From assembly GCF_025699295.1 (NCBI RefSeq), contig NZ_JAILWB010000002.1, positions 124,001-188,000 on the forward strand: a DNA stretch of 64,000 bases. The letters run 5' to 3'. This stretch comes from Hydrogenophaga sp. Its GTDB lineage: Bacteria > Pseudomonadota > Gammaproteobacteria > Burkholderiales > Burkholderiaceae_C. The position numbers and the translations under genes are program-made. This document shows positions 1-12,275 of the stretch, piece by piece. Under the pieces are notes generated by a model, which had not been told where the DNA came from, searched no databases, and saw only the letters and a program-made list of their open reading frames with translations. Positions within the stretch are counted from its first letter, which is position 1. Each line of letters begins with the position of its first letter.

Positions 1-323
1 AAATGCTTGAGATCGAGTCGTTCGACGAGGACACGGTCAACGAGCTGCGAACCCGAGCCAAGGATGCCCTGTTGACGATGGAGATCGCGCGGGAAGAGAG
101 CGTCGAAGAGGTCTCGCAGGACCTGCGCGACCTCGAGGGCATGACCCCAGAACTGATCGCCAAGCTGGCCGATGCCGGTGTGCACACCCGCGATGACCTG
201 GCCGACCTGGCCACCGATGAACTCACCGACATCACCGCACAGACGCCTGAAGAGGCCACGGCGCTGATCATGCTGGCACGCGCGCACTGGTTCGCCGGTG
301 ACGAAGCGCAATCCACAAACTGA
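1..323 (+). CDS. nusA: Transcription termination/antitermination factor NusA, C-terminal part
   Basis: This is the 3' end of a gene whose start lies before the window. About 106 residues are visible. They correspond to the C-terminal acidic repeat region of betaproteobacterial NusA: an acidic helix-rich stretch, then a helix-hairpin-helix-like unit (residues about 43-95 of the visible part, containing [19 protein letters not shown]). NusA binds RNA polymerase and controls pausing, termination and antitermination. It sits 31 bp upstream of infB, the classical nusA-infB operon order, which supports the assignment. No defect is visible in the part seen. Confidence 0.93.
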   Translation, partial: MLEIESFDEDTVNELRTRAKDALLTMEIAREESVEEVSQDLRDLEGMTPELIAKLADAGVHTRDDLADLATDELTDITAQTPEEATALIMLARAHWFAGDEAQSTN

Positions 324-354
324 CCAGCGGAGGCCCGAGCGGAGAAAAGAACCC

Positions 355-3204
355 ATGACCAGTACCACCGTCGCCGAATTGGCTGCCGAGCTGAACAAGC
401 CCACCACCGTCCTGCTGGAGCAACTCTCCGCGGCGGGGGTGCCCAAGACTTCCGGGACCGATGCGGTCACCGAATCCGACAAGCAGTCGTTGCTCGGCCA
501 CCTCAAGGCCAGTCACGGCACGGCCGGTGGTGAGCGCAAGAAGATCACGCTCGTCAAGAAGTCGACCTCCGAGATCAAGCAGGCCGACGCCACCGGGCGT
601 GCCCGCACGATCCAGGTGGAGGTGCGCAAGAAGCGCACCTTCATCAAACGCGACGACGATGTGGCAGTGCCCGAGACCGCTGCCGAAACCGCGCCCGCTG
701 CCCCGCTCATCGACACCGAGGAGCTGGCCCGCCGCGAGGAGGACGCCCGCCGCCAGGCCGAGCTGCTGCGTCGCCAGGAAGAGGAACTGACCCAGAAGCG
801 CCAGGCCCGCGAGGCCGAAGAGGCCCGCGAAGCACAGGCAGAGAAGGAGCGCGCCGCTGCCGAGGCGGCCGAGAACGCCGCGCGCGCCGCTTCGCAAGCC
901 TCCGCGCCCGAGACGGATGCCCCGGCGGCCAAGGCCGGCAAGGACGCCAAGACCAAGGCGCCTGCCGCGCCAGCGCCGGAGACGACGGCCACGCGCGTGA
1001 TCGTCGACAAGAACGCTGAGGCGAAGAAGGCCGAGGACCTGCGCGCCCAGGACTTGCTGGAGCGCCGCCGCAAGGCAGAGGCCGAGGCCGCCAATATCCG
1101 GGCCATGATGTCGGCGCCTGCCAAGACGATGGTGGCCAAGAAGCCGGAGCCCGCCCCTGGCACCGATCCGAAGACCGGCATCAAGGGCACCTTGCACAAG
1201 CCTGCGGGCACGCCAACCAAGGCACCCGCTGCCGCCGGCGCGGCTGGCGCTGCTGGCAAGAAGGAAATCAAGTCCGAGAACCTGTCCTCTACCTGGAAGG
1301 ACGACGCGGCCAAGAAGAAGGAAATCAAGACCCGTGGCGACACCAGTGCCGGGCGTTCCAACTGGCGCGGTGGTCCGCGTGGCCGCCGCAATGACCGCGA
1401 CGCGCGCGACAGCGGGCCGGGCAGCTTCGTGGCCCCGACCGAGTTCAAGGTGATCGAGGTGCATGTGCCCGAGACCATCACCGTGGCCGAGCTGGCGCAC
1501 AAGATGAGCCTGAAGTCGTCCGAGGTCATCAAGCAGCTGATGAAGCTGGGCCAGATGGTCACGATCAACCAGCCGCTGGACCAGGACACCGCCATGATCG
1601 TGGTGGAAGAACTGGGCCACAAGGCCATCGTCGCCGCCCTGGACGACCCGGAGGCCTTCACCGACGAGGAGGCTTCGCAGAACGAAGCCGAGGCCGTGCC
1701 CCGCGCGCCGGTCGTCACCGTCATGGGCCACGTCGACCACGGCAAGACCTCGCTGCTCGACTACATCCGCCGCGCCAAGGTCGCTGCGGGCGAGGCTGGC
1801 GGGATCACGCAGCACATCGGCGCCTACCACGTGGAAACCCCGCGCGGCATGATCTCCTTCCTCGATACCCCGGGTCACGAGGCGTTCACCGCCATGCGAG
1901 CACGCGGCGCCCAGGCCACGGACATCGTGATCCTGGTGTGCGCGGCAGACGACGGTGTGATGCCGCAGACCAAGGAAGCCATCAAGCACGCGAAGGCGGC
2001 AGGTGTTCCGATGGTGGTGGCGATGACCAAGATCGACAAGCCGGGCATCAACATCGAGAAAGTGCGCAATGAACTGGTGGCCGAGGAAGTCGTTCCCGAG
2101 GAGTTCGGTGGCGATACCCCGTTCGTGGGCGTGTCGGCCAAGACCGGTGAAGGTGTGGACGCCCTGCTGGAGCAGGTGCTTCTGCAGGCCGAGGTGCTGG
2201 AGCTGAAGGCGCCGGTCGAGGCCATGGCCAAGGGACTGGTGATCGAGGCGCGCCTCGACAAGGGCCGTGGCGCCGTCGCCACCGTGCTGGTGCAGAGCGG
2301 CACGCTCAAGACCGGCGACGTGATCCTGGTGGGTCAGACATCCGGCCGCGTGCGTGCCATGCTCGACGAGAATGGCAAGCCGATCAAGGCGGCCGGTCCG
2401 TCGATCCCGGTCGAGATCCAGGGTCTGTCCGAAGTGCCTCAGGCTGGCGATGACTTCATGGTGATGACCGACGAGCGCCGTGCGCGCGAGATCGCGACCT
2501 ACCGCGCAGGAAAATTCCGCAACACCAAGCTGGCCCGCCAGCAGGCCGCCAAGCTGGAGAACATGTTCTCCGACATGTCGGCCGGCGAGGTCAAGCTGCT
2601 GCCCATCATCGTCAAGTCCGACGTGCAGGGCTCGCAGGAAGCGCTTTCGGCCTCGCTGCTCAAGCTCTCGACCGACGAGGTCAAGGTGCAACTGGTATTT
2701 GCCGGCGTCGGTGGTATCAGCGAGTCGGATGTCAACCTGGCGATCGCCTCCAAGGCGGTGGTCATCGGCTTCAATGTGCGCGCCGACGTGGGCGCGCGCA
2801 AGCTGGCCGAGGGCAATGACGTCGACCTGCGCTACTACAACATCATCTACGACGCCGTGGACGATCTGAAAGCGGCCATGTCCGGCATGCTGGCGCCCGA
2901 GAAACGCGAAGAGGTCATCGGCTCGGCCGAGATCCGCACCGTGTTCGTGGCGTCGAAGATCGGCACGGTCGCTGGCTGCATGATCACCTCCGGTCAGGTC
3001 ACGCGCGGCGCGCATTTCCGCCTGCTGCGCGAGAACGTGGTGGTCTACACCGGCGAGATCGACTCGCTCAAGCGCCTCAAGGACGACGTGCGCGAAGTCA
3101 AGGAAGGCTTCGAGTGCGGTATCAAGCTGAAGAACTACAACGACATCAAGGAAGGCGACCAGCTCGAATTCTTCGAAGTCAAGGAAGTGGCTCGCTCGCT
3201 GTAA
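355..3204 (+). CDS. infB: Translation initiation factor IF-2
   Basis: IF-2 is the GTPase that brings initiator fMet-tRNA to the 30S subunit and promotes subunit joining. The protein is about 949 residues, normal for proteobacterial IF-2. It has the N-terminal IF2N fold ([18 protein letters not shown]), a long Ala/Glu/Lys-rich charged linker (residues about 90-370), a second IF2N motif near 370-420, then the G domain with G1 GHVDHGKT, G3 DTPGH and G4 TKID, followed by domains II-IV. The ATG at 355 is chosen because GGAG lies just upstream and the conserved IF2N starts there; an in-frame extension to 298 is unlikely. It is followed within 10 bp by rbfA, as in many bacteria. Confidence 0.98.
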   Translation: MTSTTVAELAAELNKPTTVLLEQLSAAGVPKTSGTDAVTESDKQSLLGHLKASHGTAGGERKKITLVKKSTSEIKQADATGRARTIQVEVRKKRTFIKRDDDVAVPETAAETAPAAPLIDTEELARREEDARRQAELLRRQEEELTQKRQAREAEEAREAQAEKERAAAEAAENAARAASQASAPETDAPAAKAGKDAKTKAPAAPAPETTATRVIVDKNAEAKKAEDLRAQDLLERRRKAEAEAANIRAMMSAPAKTMVAKKPEPAPGTDPKTGIKGTLHKPAGTPTKAPAAAGAAGAAGKKEIKSENLSSTWKDDAAKKKEIKTRGDTSAGRSNWRGGPRGRRNDRDARDSGPGSFVAPTEFKVIEVHVPETITVAELAHKMSLKSSEVIKQLMKLGQMVTINQPLDQDTAMIVVEELGHKAIVAALDDPEAFTDEEASQNEAEAVPRAPVVTVMGHVDHGKTSLLDYIRRAKVAAGEAGGITQHIGAYHVETPRGMISFLDTPGHEAFTAMRARGAQATDIVILVCAADDGVMPQTKEAIKHAKAAGVPMVVAMTKIDKPGINIEKVRNELVAEEVVPEEFGGDTPFVGVSAKTGEGVDALLEQVLLQAEVLELKAPVEAMAKGLVIEARLDKGRGAVATVLVQSGTLKTGDVILVGQTSGRVRAMLDENGKPIKAAGPSIPVEIQGLSEVPQAGDDFMVMTDERRAREIATYRAGKFRNTKLARQQAAKLENMFSDMSAGEVKLLPIIVKSDVQGSQEALSASLLKLSTDEVKVQLVFAGVGGISESDVNLAIASKAVVIGFNVRADVGARKLAEGNDVDLRYYNIIYDAVDDLKAAMSGMLAPEKREEVIGSAEIRTVFVASKIGTVAGCMITSGQVTRGAHFRLLRENVVVYTGEIDSLKRLKDDVREVKEGFECGIKLKNYNDIKEGDQLEFFEVKEVARSL

Positions 3205-3211
3205 ACCCGTC

Positions 3212-3583
3212 ATGCCCCGCAAAGCGTCTTCCACCCCCAACCGCGGCTTCCGCGTGGCCGACCAGATCCAGCGCGATCTGGCCGAGCTGATCGCGCGCGA
3301 ACTCAAGGATCCGCGGGTGGGCATGGTGACGCTCAACGCGGTCGAGGTGACGCCCGACTACGCGCACGCCAAGGTGTTCTTCAGCCTGCTCACCGGCAAC
3401 CCCGACGAGACCCTTGAGGGACTCAACGCGGCGGCCGGGTTTCTGCGCAGTGGCCTGTTCAAGCGCCTGCACATCCACACCGTGCCCACGCTGCACTTCG
3501 TGTTCGACCGCACCACCGAACGTGCGGCCGACATGAACGCCTTGATCTCCAAGGCGGTTTCCTCCCGTTCAAAGGAAGAATGA
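3212..3583 (+). CDS. rbfA: Ribosome-binding factor A
   Basis: RbfA is a small KH-fold protein that binds the 30S subunit and helps mature the 5' end of 16S rRNA, notably in the cold. The 123-residue product has the family features: N-terminal [22 protein letters not shown], the KH-like AKVFFSLL strand, and [12 protein letters not shown] near the end. It lies between infB (8 bp upstream) and truB (overlapping), the conserved nusA-infB-rbfA-truB order, so one transcript is expected. Confidence 0.97.
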   Translation: MPRKASSTPNRGFRVADQIQRDLAELIARELKDPRVGMVTLNAVEVTPDYAHAKVFFSLLTGNPDETLEGLNAAAGFLRSGLFKRLHIHTVPTLHFVFDRTTERAADMNALISKAVSSRSKEE

Positions 3584-4578
3584 CCATGCACGCGCCACGC
3601 ACCAGGGTGCAGCGGCGCCCTGTGCATGGGGTGTTGTTGCTTGACAAGCCGCTGGGTCTCTCCAGCAACCAGGTCCTGCAGAAGGCCAAGTGGCTGTTGC
3701 GCGCCGAGAAGGCGGGCCACACCGGCACGCTCGATCCGCTGGCCAGCGGCGTGCTGCCGTTGTGCTTCGGTGCCGCCACCAAGTTCAGCCAGATTCACCT
3801 GAATGCCGACAAGACCTATGAGACCACCGTGCGCCTGGGGCTGAAGACCGCCACCGGCGATGCGGAAGGCCCGGTTGTCGAGTCGCGCCCGGTGGACTGC
3901 ACGGCGGGGCAGGTGGTCGAGGTGCTGGACCGCTTCATGGGCCCCATCGAGCAGGTGCCGCCCATGCACAGCGCCCTGAAGAAGGACGGCAAGGCGCTCT
4001 ATGAATACGCGCGCGATGGCCAGACGGTGGAGCGCGCCGCGCGCCACGTGGTCATCCACGACCTGGAACTGCTGGACATGCAGTTGCAGGGTGAGGCGCC
4101 GCACCTGCGTCTGCGGGTGCGCTGCAGCAAGGGCACCTACATCCGCACGCTGGGCGAAGACATCGGCGAAGCGCTGGGCTGCGGTGGCCACCTCACCGCG
4201 CTGCGCCGCACCGCCACCGGCCCGTTCGACGCCACGCAGTGCATCGCACTGGACGCGTTCGAAGCCCTGGACGAAGAAGGCCGCCTGGCGCGGCTGTTGC
4301 CGGTGCAGGCGCTGCTCGACGGACACGAGGCCGTCATGCTCGACGCCGAGCATGCGGGCCGCTTCCTCAGCGGCCTGCGCCGCCGCGGCGACTGGGCCGA
4401 CAAGGAACGCGTGGCGGTGTTCGGACCCGTGCCGGGCCAGAACGCGGATACCCCCACTGTGCCGCCGGTGCTGCTCGGCAGCGCGCACACCATGGCCGGC
4501 GAACTCATCCCGGGGCGTCTGCTGAGCCCCTCCGAAATACAGCAAATCCTGGAAACCTCACCGGAACCCGCAACATGA
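3580..4578 (+). CDS. truB: tRNA pseudouridine-55 synthase TruB
   Basis: TruB makes pseudouridine 55 in the T-loop of tRNAs. The motif [17 protein letters not shown] holds the catalytic Asp, and [14 protein letters not shown] is the second conserved TruB box. Length about 330 residues is slightly over the usual 310. The first ATG (3580) overlaps the rbfA stop; a second ATG at 3586 sits 9 bases after AGGA and may be the true start. The stop overlaps the start of typA (ATGA at 4575), which suggests translational coupling. Confidence 0.97.
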   Translation: MTMHAPRTRVQRRPVHGVLLLDKPLGLSSNQVLQKAKWLLRAEKAGHTGTLDPLASGVLPLCFGAATKFSQIHLNADKTYETTVRLGLKTATGDAEGPVVESRPVDCTAGQVVEVLDRFMGPIEQVPPMHSALKKDGKALYEYARDGQTVERAARHVVIHDLELLDMQLQGEAPHLRLRVRCSKGTYIRTLGEDIGEALGCGGHLTALRRTATGPFDATQCIALDAFEALDEEGRLARLLPVQALLDGHEAVMLDAEHAGRFLSGLRRRGDWADKERVAVFGPVPGQNADTPTVPPVLLGSAHTMAGELIPGRLLSPSEIQQILETSPEPAT

Positions 4579-6401
4579 GCAAACAAATCCGCAACATCGC
4601 CATCATCGCCCACGTCGACCATGGCAAGACCACCATGGTGGACCAGCTGCTGCGCCAGTCGGGCACCTTCGCCGAACACGAGAAGGTGGTCGACACGGTG
4701 ATGGACAACAACGCCATCGAACGCGAGCGCGGCATCACCATCCTGGCCAAGAACTGTGCCGTGAGCTGGGAAGGCACGCACATCAACATCGTAGACACCC
4801 CGGGCCACGCGGACTTCGGTGGCGAGGTGGAGCGCGCCCTCTCCATGGTGGACGGCGTGGTGCTGCTGATCGACGCGCAGGAAGGCCCGATGCCCCAGAC
4901 CCGCTTCGTGACCAAAAAGGCATTGGCCCTGGGCCTCAAGCCCATCGTGGTGGTGAACAAGGTGGACAAGCCGGGCGCGAACCCCGACAAGGTGATCAAC
5001 GCGGCATTCGACCTGTTCGACAAGCTCGGCGCCAACGACGAACAACTGGACTTCCCCGTGGTCTACGCCTCGGGCATCAACGGCTGGACCTCGCTGGAAG
5101 AGGGTGCGCCGGGCGAGCAATGGGGCCCGGACATGTCGGCCCTGTTCAACACCGTGCTCAAGCACGTGCCGGCCCACCAGGGAGACCCGGCCGCGCCGCT
5201 GCAGTTGCAGGTCTCCGCGCTGGACTTCTCCAGCTTCGTCGGTCGTATCGGCGTGGGCCGCATCAGCGCCGGCACCATCAAGCCCAGCATGGACGTGCTG
5301 GTGATGGAAGGTCCGGACGGCAAGTCCATCAAGGGCCGCATCAACCAGGTCCTGACCTTCCAGGGCCTGGACCGCGTGCAGGTGACCGAGGCCGGCCCCG
5401 GCGACATCGTGCTGATCAACGGCATTGCCGACATCGGCATCGGCGTGACCGTGACCGACCCGCTCGACCCGGCTCCGCTGCCCATGCTCAAGATCGATGA
5501 GCCGACGCTGACCATGAACTTCTGCGTCAACACCAGCCCGCTGGCCGGACGCGAAGGCAAGTTCGTGACCAGCCGCCAGGTCTGGGACCGCCTGCAGAAG
5601 GAACTGCAGAGCAACGTGGCGCTGCGCGTGAAGGAGACCGATGAAGACGGCATCTTCGAGGTGATGGGTCGTGGCGAACTGCACCTGACCATCCTGCTGG
5701 AAAACATGCGCCGTGAAGGCTATGAACTCGCGGTGTCCAAGCCGCGCGTGGTGTTCCGCGACGTGGACGGCGTGCGCCACGAGCCCATCGAAATGGTGAC
5801 GGCCGACATCGAGGAGCAGCACCAGGGTGGCGTGATGCAGGCGCTTGGCGAACGCAAGGGTGAACTGGTGAATATGGAGCCCGATGGCCGCGGCCGGGTC
5901 CGCCTGGAGTACCGCATTCCGGCGCGCGGCCTGATCGGCTTCACCAACGAATTCCTGAACCTCACGCGCGGCTCGGGCCTGATCGCCAACATCTTCGACG
6001 GCTATGAGCCTCACAAGGGCGACATCGGCAGCCGCAAGAACGGCGTGCTGATCTCCATGGACGATGGCGAAATCTTCACCTACGCCCTGGGCAAGCTTGA
6101 CGACCGCGGCCGCATGTTCGTGCGCGCCGGCGACCCGGTGTACGAGGGCATGATCGTGGGCATCCACAACCGCGACAACGATCTGGTCGTCAATGCCACG
6201 CGCACCAAGCAGCTCACCAACTTCCGCGTCAGCGGCAAGGAAGACGCGATCAAGATCACGCCCCCGATCGACCTCACGCTGGAGTACGGCGTGGAATTCA
6301 TCGAAGACGACGAACTGGTCGAGATCACGCCCAAGAGCGTGCGTCTGCGCAAGCGCCACCTGAAGGAACACGACCGCAAGCGCGCCAGCCGCGAGGCCTG
6401 A
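4575..6401 (+). CDS. typA: Ribosome-associated GTPase TypA/BipA
   Basis: TypA/BipA is an EF-G-like translational GTPase that works in 50S assembly and stress adaptation. The product is about 608 residues, normal for the family. It begins [20 protein letters not shown] (G1), has [16 protein letters not shown] (G3), [11 protein letters not shown] (G4), then EF-G-like domains II, III and V, and ends with a basic tail ([15 protein letters not shown]). The ATG at 4575 overlaps the truB stop codon. A longer open frame upstream of 4575 is only a shadow of truB in another frame. Confidence 0.98.
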   Translation: MSKQIRNIAIIAHVDHGKTTMVDQLLRQSGTFAEHEKVVDTVMDNNAIERERGITILAKNCAVSWEGTHINIVDTPGHADFGGEVERALSMVDGVVLLIDAQEGPMPQTRFVTKKALALGLKPIVVVNKVDKPGANPDKVINAAFDLFDKLGANDEQLDFPVVYASGINGWTSLEEGAPGEQWGPDMSALFNTVLKHVPAHQGDPAAPLQLQVSALDFSSFVGRIGVGRISAGTIKPSMDVLVMEGPDGKSIKGRINQVLTFQGLDRVQVTEAGPGDIVLINGIADIGIGVTVTDPLDPAPLPMLKIDEPTLTMNFCVNTSPLAGREGKFVTSRQVWDRLQKELQSNVALRVKETDEDGIFEVMGRGELHLTILLENMRREGYELAVSKPRVVFRDVDGVRHEPIEMVTADIEEQHQGGVMQALGERKGELVNMEPDGRGRVRLEYRIPARGLIGFTNEFLNLTRGSGLIANIFDGYEPHKGDIGSRKNGVLISMDDGEIFTYALGKLDDRGRMFVRAGDPVYEGMIVGIHNRDNDLVVNATRTKQLTNFRVSGKEDAIKITPPIDLTLEYGVEFIEDDELVEITPKSVRLRKRHLKEHDRKRASREA

Positions 6402-6433
6402 AGTGCCCTCAGCGTTTCCGCCACCAACCATCT

Positions 6434-6505
6434 CCGTTCGCCCTGAGCCTGTCGAAGGGCTCGCCAGGGCGTAGGCCAAGGCTTCGACAAGCTCGGCCCG
6501 AACGG
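6434..6505. repeat. REP-like inverted repeat between typA and the DMT transporter gene
   Basis: Two 24-base arms (6434-6457 and 6482-6505) are inverted copies with a few mismatches; both contain the core CTGTCGAAG or its variant CTTGTCGAAG. The shape and position, between two same-strand genes, fit an extragenic palindromic (REP/BIME-like) element. The inner part can form a stem in RNA and might act as a terminator or RNA stabiliser after typA. No T-run follows it. Confidence 0.6.
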
Positions 6506-6516
6506 TAAGGGAGCCC

Positions 6517-7524
6517 ATGCCATTCCGTGCCCTGAGCCGCCTGACGCATACACAGGCGGTGTTCGTGATGATCGCGGCGACCCTGATGTGGTCGATTGCG
6601 GGGGTGGTGGCGCGCCAGCTCGAATCGGCCGCGCGTTTCGAGATCACCTTCTGGCGCAGCGCCTTCACCGCGATCTCGCTGCTGGTGCTCCTGCCCTGGT
6701 GGCGCGCCGCCGACCGCGCGACGGGTCAGATCGCCGACGACCTCACGCAAGGGCCGCTGGAGCGCCATTGGGGCGTGCTTGTGCGCTCGACGGCGTTCTG
6801 GATCTCCGGCGCCTGCTGGAGCGTGATGTTCACCGCCTTCATGCTGGCGCTGACCTTCACCACCGTGGCCAACGTGCTGATCATCATGGCGGTGGGGCCC
6901 CTGTTCACCGCGCTGGTGGCGCGCGTGGCCATCGGCCAGCAACTGGCGTTGCGCACCTGGCTGGCCATCCTGGCCGCCGGCGCGGGCATCGTGTACATGT
7001 ACGGCAGCCAGTTCCTGCAGGCGTTCTCCCGTCCTGATCTGGAAGCCGGCGGCCTGATCGCGGGCTCGCTGGTGGCGCTTTGCGTGCCGGTGGCCGGCGC
7101 GATCAACTGGACGGTGGTGCAGCGCGGCCAGACGCTCGGCGAGAAGATCGACCTCGTTCCCTCGGTGCTGCTCGGCGGCGTGCTGTCGTCGCTGATGACG
7201 CTCCCGCTGGCCCTTCCGTTTGCCGCCACCGCCACGGACGTTGCCTGGCTCGCCCTGCTCGGCCTGGTGCAGCTGGCCATTCCCTGCGCACTGGCGGTGG
7301 TCTGCGCGCGTTCGCTCACGGCGCCCGAGGTGTCGCTGCTGGCGCTGCTGGAAGTGATCTTCGGCATCCTGCTGGCGTGGATTGGCGCGGGCGAGGCACC
7401 GGGAACCGAGGTACTCATGGGTGGCAGCGTGGTCATCACCGCCCTCATGCTCAACGAATTGCTGGGCTGGCGCTCGCGCGCCGGCACACCGCGTATCCAG
7501 ACGGTGGACAAACAGCCACAATGA
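6517..7524 (+). CDS. DMT-superfamily (EamA) membrane transporter
   Basis: The 335-residue protein has about ten hydrophobic segments in two similar halves, the EamA/DMT layout. The first half begins with VFVMIAATLMWSIAGVVARQ, the usual start of EamA repeat 1; the second half includes VPVAGAINWTVVQR and ALLEVIFGILLAWIGAGEAP, the typical C-terminal repeat end. DMT proteins export or import small metabolites across the inner membrane. The substrate cannot be told from sequence. GGGAG lies 5 bases before the ATG. Confidence 0.9.
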   Translation: MPFRALSRLTHTQAVFVMIAATLMWSIAGVVARQLESAARFEITFWRSAFTAISLLVLLPWWRAADRATGQIADDLTQGPLERHWGVLVRSTAFWISGACWSVMFTAFMLALTFTTVANVLIIMAVGPLFTALVARVAIGQQLALRTWLAILAAGAGIVYMYGSQFLQAFSRPDLEAGGLIAGSLVALCVPVAGAINWTVVQRGQTLGEKIDLVPSVLLGGVLSSLMTLPLALPFAATATDVAWLALLGLVQLAIPCALAVVCARSLTAPEVSLLALLEVIFGILLAWIGAGEAPGTEVLMGGSVVITALMLNELLGWRSRAGTPRIQTVDKQPQ

Positions 7525-7547
7525 CCGATTGAAACGGAAACACGACG

Positions 7548-8651
7548 ATGAACGCCCCCGCCGCCGAAGAAACCCATGTGATTGCCGAACTCCGGGGGCG
7601 CGTGGGCTGCATCACGCTGAACCGGCCCAAGGCGCTGAACGCGCTCTCGCTGGGCATGATCCGCGACCTCACGCGGGCGCTGCGGGCCTGGAAGGATGAC
7701 GATGCGGTGCTGGCGGTCGTGATCCGAGGTGTCGGCAAGGAGGGGCCGTTCGGTGCCTTCTGCGCGGGCGGCGACATCCGCTTCTTTCACCAGGCCGCGC
7801 TCGCGGGCGATGCCGCACTGGAAGACTTCTTCACCGAGGAATACGCGCTCAACCACCTTGTTCAGACCTATCCCAAGCCCTACATCGCGCTCATGGACGG
7901 TATCGTCATGGGCGGCGGCATGGGCATCAGCCAGGGCGCGAGCCTGCGCATCGTCACCGAGCGCAGCAAGCTGGCCATGCCCGAGACCCACATCGGCCTG
8001 TTCCCTGATGTGGGCGGCGGCTACTTCCTGAGCCGCTGCGCCGGTCGCCTGGGCGAATACCTGGCCCTTACCGGTCTGGTGCTGGGCGGGCGCGAAGCGC
8101 TCACGGCAGGCCTGGCCGACGGCTTCATCGACTCGGGCCGCCTGCCCGGTCTGTGGACATCGCTGGAGAAAACTCCGTTCGAGAACGGCGCCTCGGTGGA
8201 ACGCTGGTGCGCGAGCCACCTGAACACCGTTGCCGCGCCTGCGCCCTGGCCCGCCAAAGACGTCGAACGCATTTTCGGCCTGCCCGACGTGCAACAGATC
8301 ATCGCCGCGCTGGAAGCCACCGACAGCGACTGGGCACGCCACACTGCCGCCACGCTGCGCCAGCGCTCACCGCTGATGCTGCACGTGGTGCTGGAGCAGA
8401 TCCGCCGTGCACGCGGCATGGGCCTGGCCGATGACCTGCGCATGGAGCGCGACATGGTGCACCGCTGCTTCCACCTGCGCCCCGGCGCGGCCAGCGAAAC
8501 GGTGGAGGGTATCCGCGCTCTCGCGGTGGACAAGGACCATGCGCCGAAGTGGAATCCGGCCCGCATCGAGGACGTGACGCCCGAGCAGGTGGCGGCATTT
8601 TTCGAAAGCCCCTGGGCGGCGGATGCGCATCCATTGCGAAGCCTGGGCTGA
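7548..8651 (+). CDS. Enoyl-CoA hydratase/isomerase family protein, 3-hydroxyisobutyryl-CoA hydrolase-like
   Basis: This is a crotonase-fold enzyme of 367 residues, longer than simple enoyl-CoA hydratases (about 260) and matching the 3-hydroxyisobutyryl-CoA hydrolase branch that frees 3-hydroxyisobutyrate in valine breakdown. Seen motifs: LNRPKALNALS (CoA binding), FCAGGDIRFF (oxyanion hole), DGIVMGGGMGISQGA, and MPETHIGLFPDVGGGYFLSR, which contains the Glu and Asp typical of the hydrolase subgroup. The long C-terminal helical domain (from about 240) also fits. It begins 23 bp after the transporter gene. Exact substrate is inferred. Confidence 0.85.
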   Translation: MNAPAAEETHVIAELRGRVGCITLNRPKALNALSLGMIRDLTRALRAWKDDDAVLAVVIRGVGKEGPFGAFCAGGDIRFFHQAALAGDAALEDFFTEEYALNHLVQTYPKPYIALMDGIVMGGGMGISQGASLRIVTERSKLAMPETHIGLFPDVGGGYFLSRCAGRLGEYLALTGLVLGGREALTAGLADGFIDSGRLPGLWTSLEKTPFENGASVERWCASHLNTVAAPAPWPAKDVERIFGLPDVQQIIAALEATDSDWARHTAATLRQRSPLMLHVVLEQIRRARGMGLADDLRMERDMVHRCFHLRPGAASETVEGIRALAVDKDHAPKWNPARIEDVTPEQVAAFFESPWAADAHPLRSLG

Positions 8652-8672
8652 GAACGGCCCGGCTGCGCGCCG

Positions 8673-9167
8673 TCAGCGGCTGCGTGACTTCATCGCCCGC
8701 TCCACCTCGCGCCTGCCTTCGCGGTCCTTGATGGTGTCGCGCTTGTCGTGCTCGGCCTTGCCCTTGGCCAGCGCGACCTCGCATTTGACGCGCCCGGTCT
8801 TCCAGTGCAGGTTCAGAGGCACCAGGGTGAAGCCCTTCTGCTCGACCTTGGCAGTCAGGCGGTGGATCTGCTCCTTGTGCAGCAGCAACTTCTTGGTGCG
8901 CACCGAGTCCGGGCTGACGTGGGTGGAGGCGGTGTGCAAAGGGTTGATCTGGCAGCCGATGAGAAACATCTCGCCATCGCGGATCACCACGTAGCCGTCG
9001 GTGAGCTGCACCTTGCCCTCGCGCAATGCCTTGACTTCCCATCCCTGCAGCACCATGCCCGCCTCGAAGCGTTCCTCGATCGCGTAGTTGAAGAGCGCCT
9101 TCTTGTTGTCGGCAATGCGGCTGTCAACGCCTTTGCCGGATGCTTCTGTGCTTTTTTTGGTGGCCAT
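8673..9167 (-). CDS. smpB: SsrA-binding protein SmpB
   Basis: SmpB binds tmRNA and delivers it to stalled ribosomes for trans-translation. The 164-residue product has the family core: [39 protein letters not shown], and a basic tail ([18 protein letters not shown]) of the type that enters the mRNA channel. The ATG at 9167 starts MATKKST, the usual short lead. It is divergent from ratA, the common smpB/ratA arrangement of proteobacteria. Confidence 0.97.
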   Translation of the reverse strand: MATKKSTEASGKGVDSRIADNKKALFNYAIEERFEAGMVLQGWEVKALREGKVQLTDGYVVIRDGEMFLIGCQINPLHTASTHVSPDSVRTKKLLLHKEQIHRLTAKVEQKGFTLVPLNLHWKTGRVKCEVALAKGKAEHDKRDTIKDREGRREVERAMKSRSR

Positions 9168-9215
9168 GGGGCGTGAGATGCGGCCGTTTGAGGCCAATAC
9201 AATGGTTTCGATTGT

Positions 9216-9662
9216 ATGAAAACCATCCACAAGTCCGTTCTGCTCTGGCACAGCGCACACGAGATGTTCGCCCTCGTCACCGATATCGAGCGGTATCCGC
9301 AGTTCCTGCCTTGGTGCGACCAGGGTGAGGTGCTTGAACAGGTGGACGGAAGCATGGTCGCCCGGGTGGGCATGGCCATCAGTGGACTGCGCCAGAGTTT
9401 CACCACCCGCAACACCCACGAAGAGGACCGCAAAGTCTGCATGGAACTGGTGGACGGGCCGTTTTCCCGGCTCGACGGGGTGTGGCAATTCACGCCCCTG
9501 GGGGACGGTACCCAGCGCGCCTGCAAGGTGGAATTTGAGTTGAGCTATGGCTTTTCGAGTTCCGCGCTGGCGGCATTGGTGGGCCCGGTGTTCGACCGCA
9601 TTGCCGGCAGCCTGGTGGACGCCTTCGTGAAGCGCGCTGACCAGGTCTACGGCGTGGACTGA
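9216..9662 (+). CDS. ratA: RatA-type SRPBCC/START-domain protein
   Basis: The 148-residue protein begins [35 protein letters not shown] in pattern, the family signature of RatA (YfjG)/Coq10-like proteins, and ends with the conserved helix in which [22 protein letters not shown] is seen in part. In E. coli RatA was reported to block 70S association; family members also bind ubiquinone or other lipids, so which role holds here is open. It is divergent from smpB and 11 bp upstream of rnfH, the conserved order. Confidence 0.9.
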   Translation: MKTIHKSVLLWHSAHEMFALVTDIERYPQFLPWCDQGEVLEQVDGSMVARVGMAISGLRQSFTTRNTHEEDRKVCMELVDGPFSRLDGVWQFTPLGDGTQRACKVEFELSYGFSSSALAALVGPVFDRIAGSLVDAFVKRADQVYGVD

Positions 9663-9673
9663 GCCTCTTGCCC

Positions 9674-10003
9674 ATGAAGGTCATCCTGATGTACGCAAGC
9701 GCCCCTCGCGAAGTATTCGAGACGGCACTGAACGTGGCCGAAGGCTGCACGCTGCGCGCCGCGCTGGAACAGGCGGGCTGGTTGCGGCGCTTTCCCGAGA
9801 TCGAGGCCGAGCCACTCGCGCTGGGTGTCTGGGGCCGCAAGGCTGGTTGGGATCGGGTGCTGCGCGAGAACGACCGGGTGGAAGTGCTGCGCGGACTTCG
9901 GGTGGATCCCAAGGTGGCGCGGCGTGAGCGCTTCGTGGGGCAGGGCGCGCGCGCCACGGGGCTGTTCGCCCGCCGCCGGCCGGGCTCCAAGGCGGGCTAC
10001 TGA
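9674..10003 (+). CDS. rnfH: RnfH-family ubiquitin-fold protein
   Basis: A small beta-grasp protein of 109 residues, of the RnfH (UPF0125) family. It shows the early strand [13 protein letters not shown], the helix [12 protein letters not shown], and [30 protein letters not shown], the best-conserved block, followed by a basic tail. The function of RnfH is not settled. It follows ratA directly, the usual pair. Confidence 0.9.
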   Translation: MKVILMYASAPREVFETALNVAEGCTLRAALEQAGWLRRFPEIEAEPLALGVWGRKAGWDRVLRENDRVEVLRGLRVDPKVARRERFVGQGARATGLFARRRPGSKAGY

Positions 10004-10012
10004 GCGCGCCGC

Positions 10013-10558
10013 TCAGCAGTCGCTGCGGATGATCTCTTCCATGCGGCGGGTCTCGGCTGCGCGTGTCTTGTCGTCCATAACCTCACGCTCACCCTTGGCA
10101 TTGGTGGTGGCCAGGCGCACACCCGAGTCCATGGTGCCTTTGGCCTTGCGGGCACGCGCGCAGTTGTCGGCCCGCGCCTTGGCAATGCGCTGTTCCTCGG
10201 CCTTCCTGCGGGCTTCTTCGGCCTGCTCGGCCTGCTTCTTCTTCGCCTCCAGTTCCTTGTCGACCGCGGGCAACTGGGGCGCTGCAGGTGCCGGTGCCGC
10301 TGCAATGGCTGCAGGAGGTGCGGCGTCCCCTTCAGGGGCCGCGGTTGGCGCCGCAGCGACCGGCGTGCGGGGTGCGCCCGGGCTCTTGATGATGTTCTTG
10401 TCGGGCACGCTGGCAGGCGGTGCCGTGTCGCTGAAGACCTTGCGGCCTGTGCTGTCGATCCATTGCCATTGCGCCATGGCGGCCATGCTGGTCGTCAGCA
10501 GCAGACCTGTCAGGGCGGCGGCGCGCCAGAGCGGGATGGAGGAGGATTTTTGAGCCAT
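10013..10558 (-). CDS. DUF4124-type exported protein
   Basis: The 181-residue protein has a signal peptide (ALTGLLLTTSMAAMA ending before QWQW), then the short DUF4124 motif WQWIDSTGRKVFSDTAPPASVP. A Pro/Ala-rich linker and a Lys/Glu/Arg-rich coiled-coil segment (residues about 110-165) with a final Cys follow. Many betaproteobacteria have one or more of these; their job is unknown. It stands alone between rnfH (convergent) and guaB (divergent). Start at 10558 places the hydrophobic leader at the N-terminus. Confidence 0.85.
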   Translation of the reverse strand: MAQKSSSIPLWRAAALTGLLLTTSMAAMAQWQWIDSTGRKVFSDTAPPASVPDKNIIKSPGAPRTPVAAAPTAAPEGDAAPPAAIAAAPAPAAPQLPAVDKELEAKKKQAEQAEEARRKAEEQRIAKARADNCARARKAKGTMDSGVRLATTNAKGEREVMDDKTRAAETRRMEEIIRSDC

Positions 10559-10571
10559 TTCGCGAGTGTAG

Positions 10572-12200
<1,629 letters not shown>

Positions 12201-12215
12201 GCAGGTCCACCCCAC

Positions 12216-12245
12216 AGGCCGTCCAGCGAGACGGCCTTTTTCTTT
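12216..12245 (+). terminator. Terminator-like hairpin between guaB and guaA
   Basis: An 8-bp perfect stem (AGGCCGTC / GACGGCCT, arms 12216-12223 and 12230-12237) is followed by a T-rich stretch (TTTTTCTTTT). This is a rho-independent terminator by form. It lies 31 bp before guaA, so guaA may depend on read-through or on its own promoter. Confidence 0.8.
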
Positions 12246-12275
12246 TCAATCGCCCGACGCTCCCGAGACTTTTCC

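Noticed and set aside
268..3336. Long minus-strand open frame (about 1,020 codons) opposite infB
   Set aside because: High-GC antisense shadow: infB on the plus strand has full family motifs; the minus frame is His/Asp/Leu-rich with no recognisable domain.
4137..6668. Minus-strand open frame of 843 codons opposite typA/truB
   Set aside because: Antisense shadow of typA; runs across several real gene borders and matches nothing.
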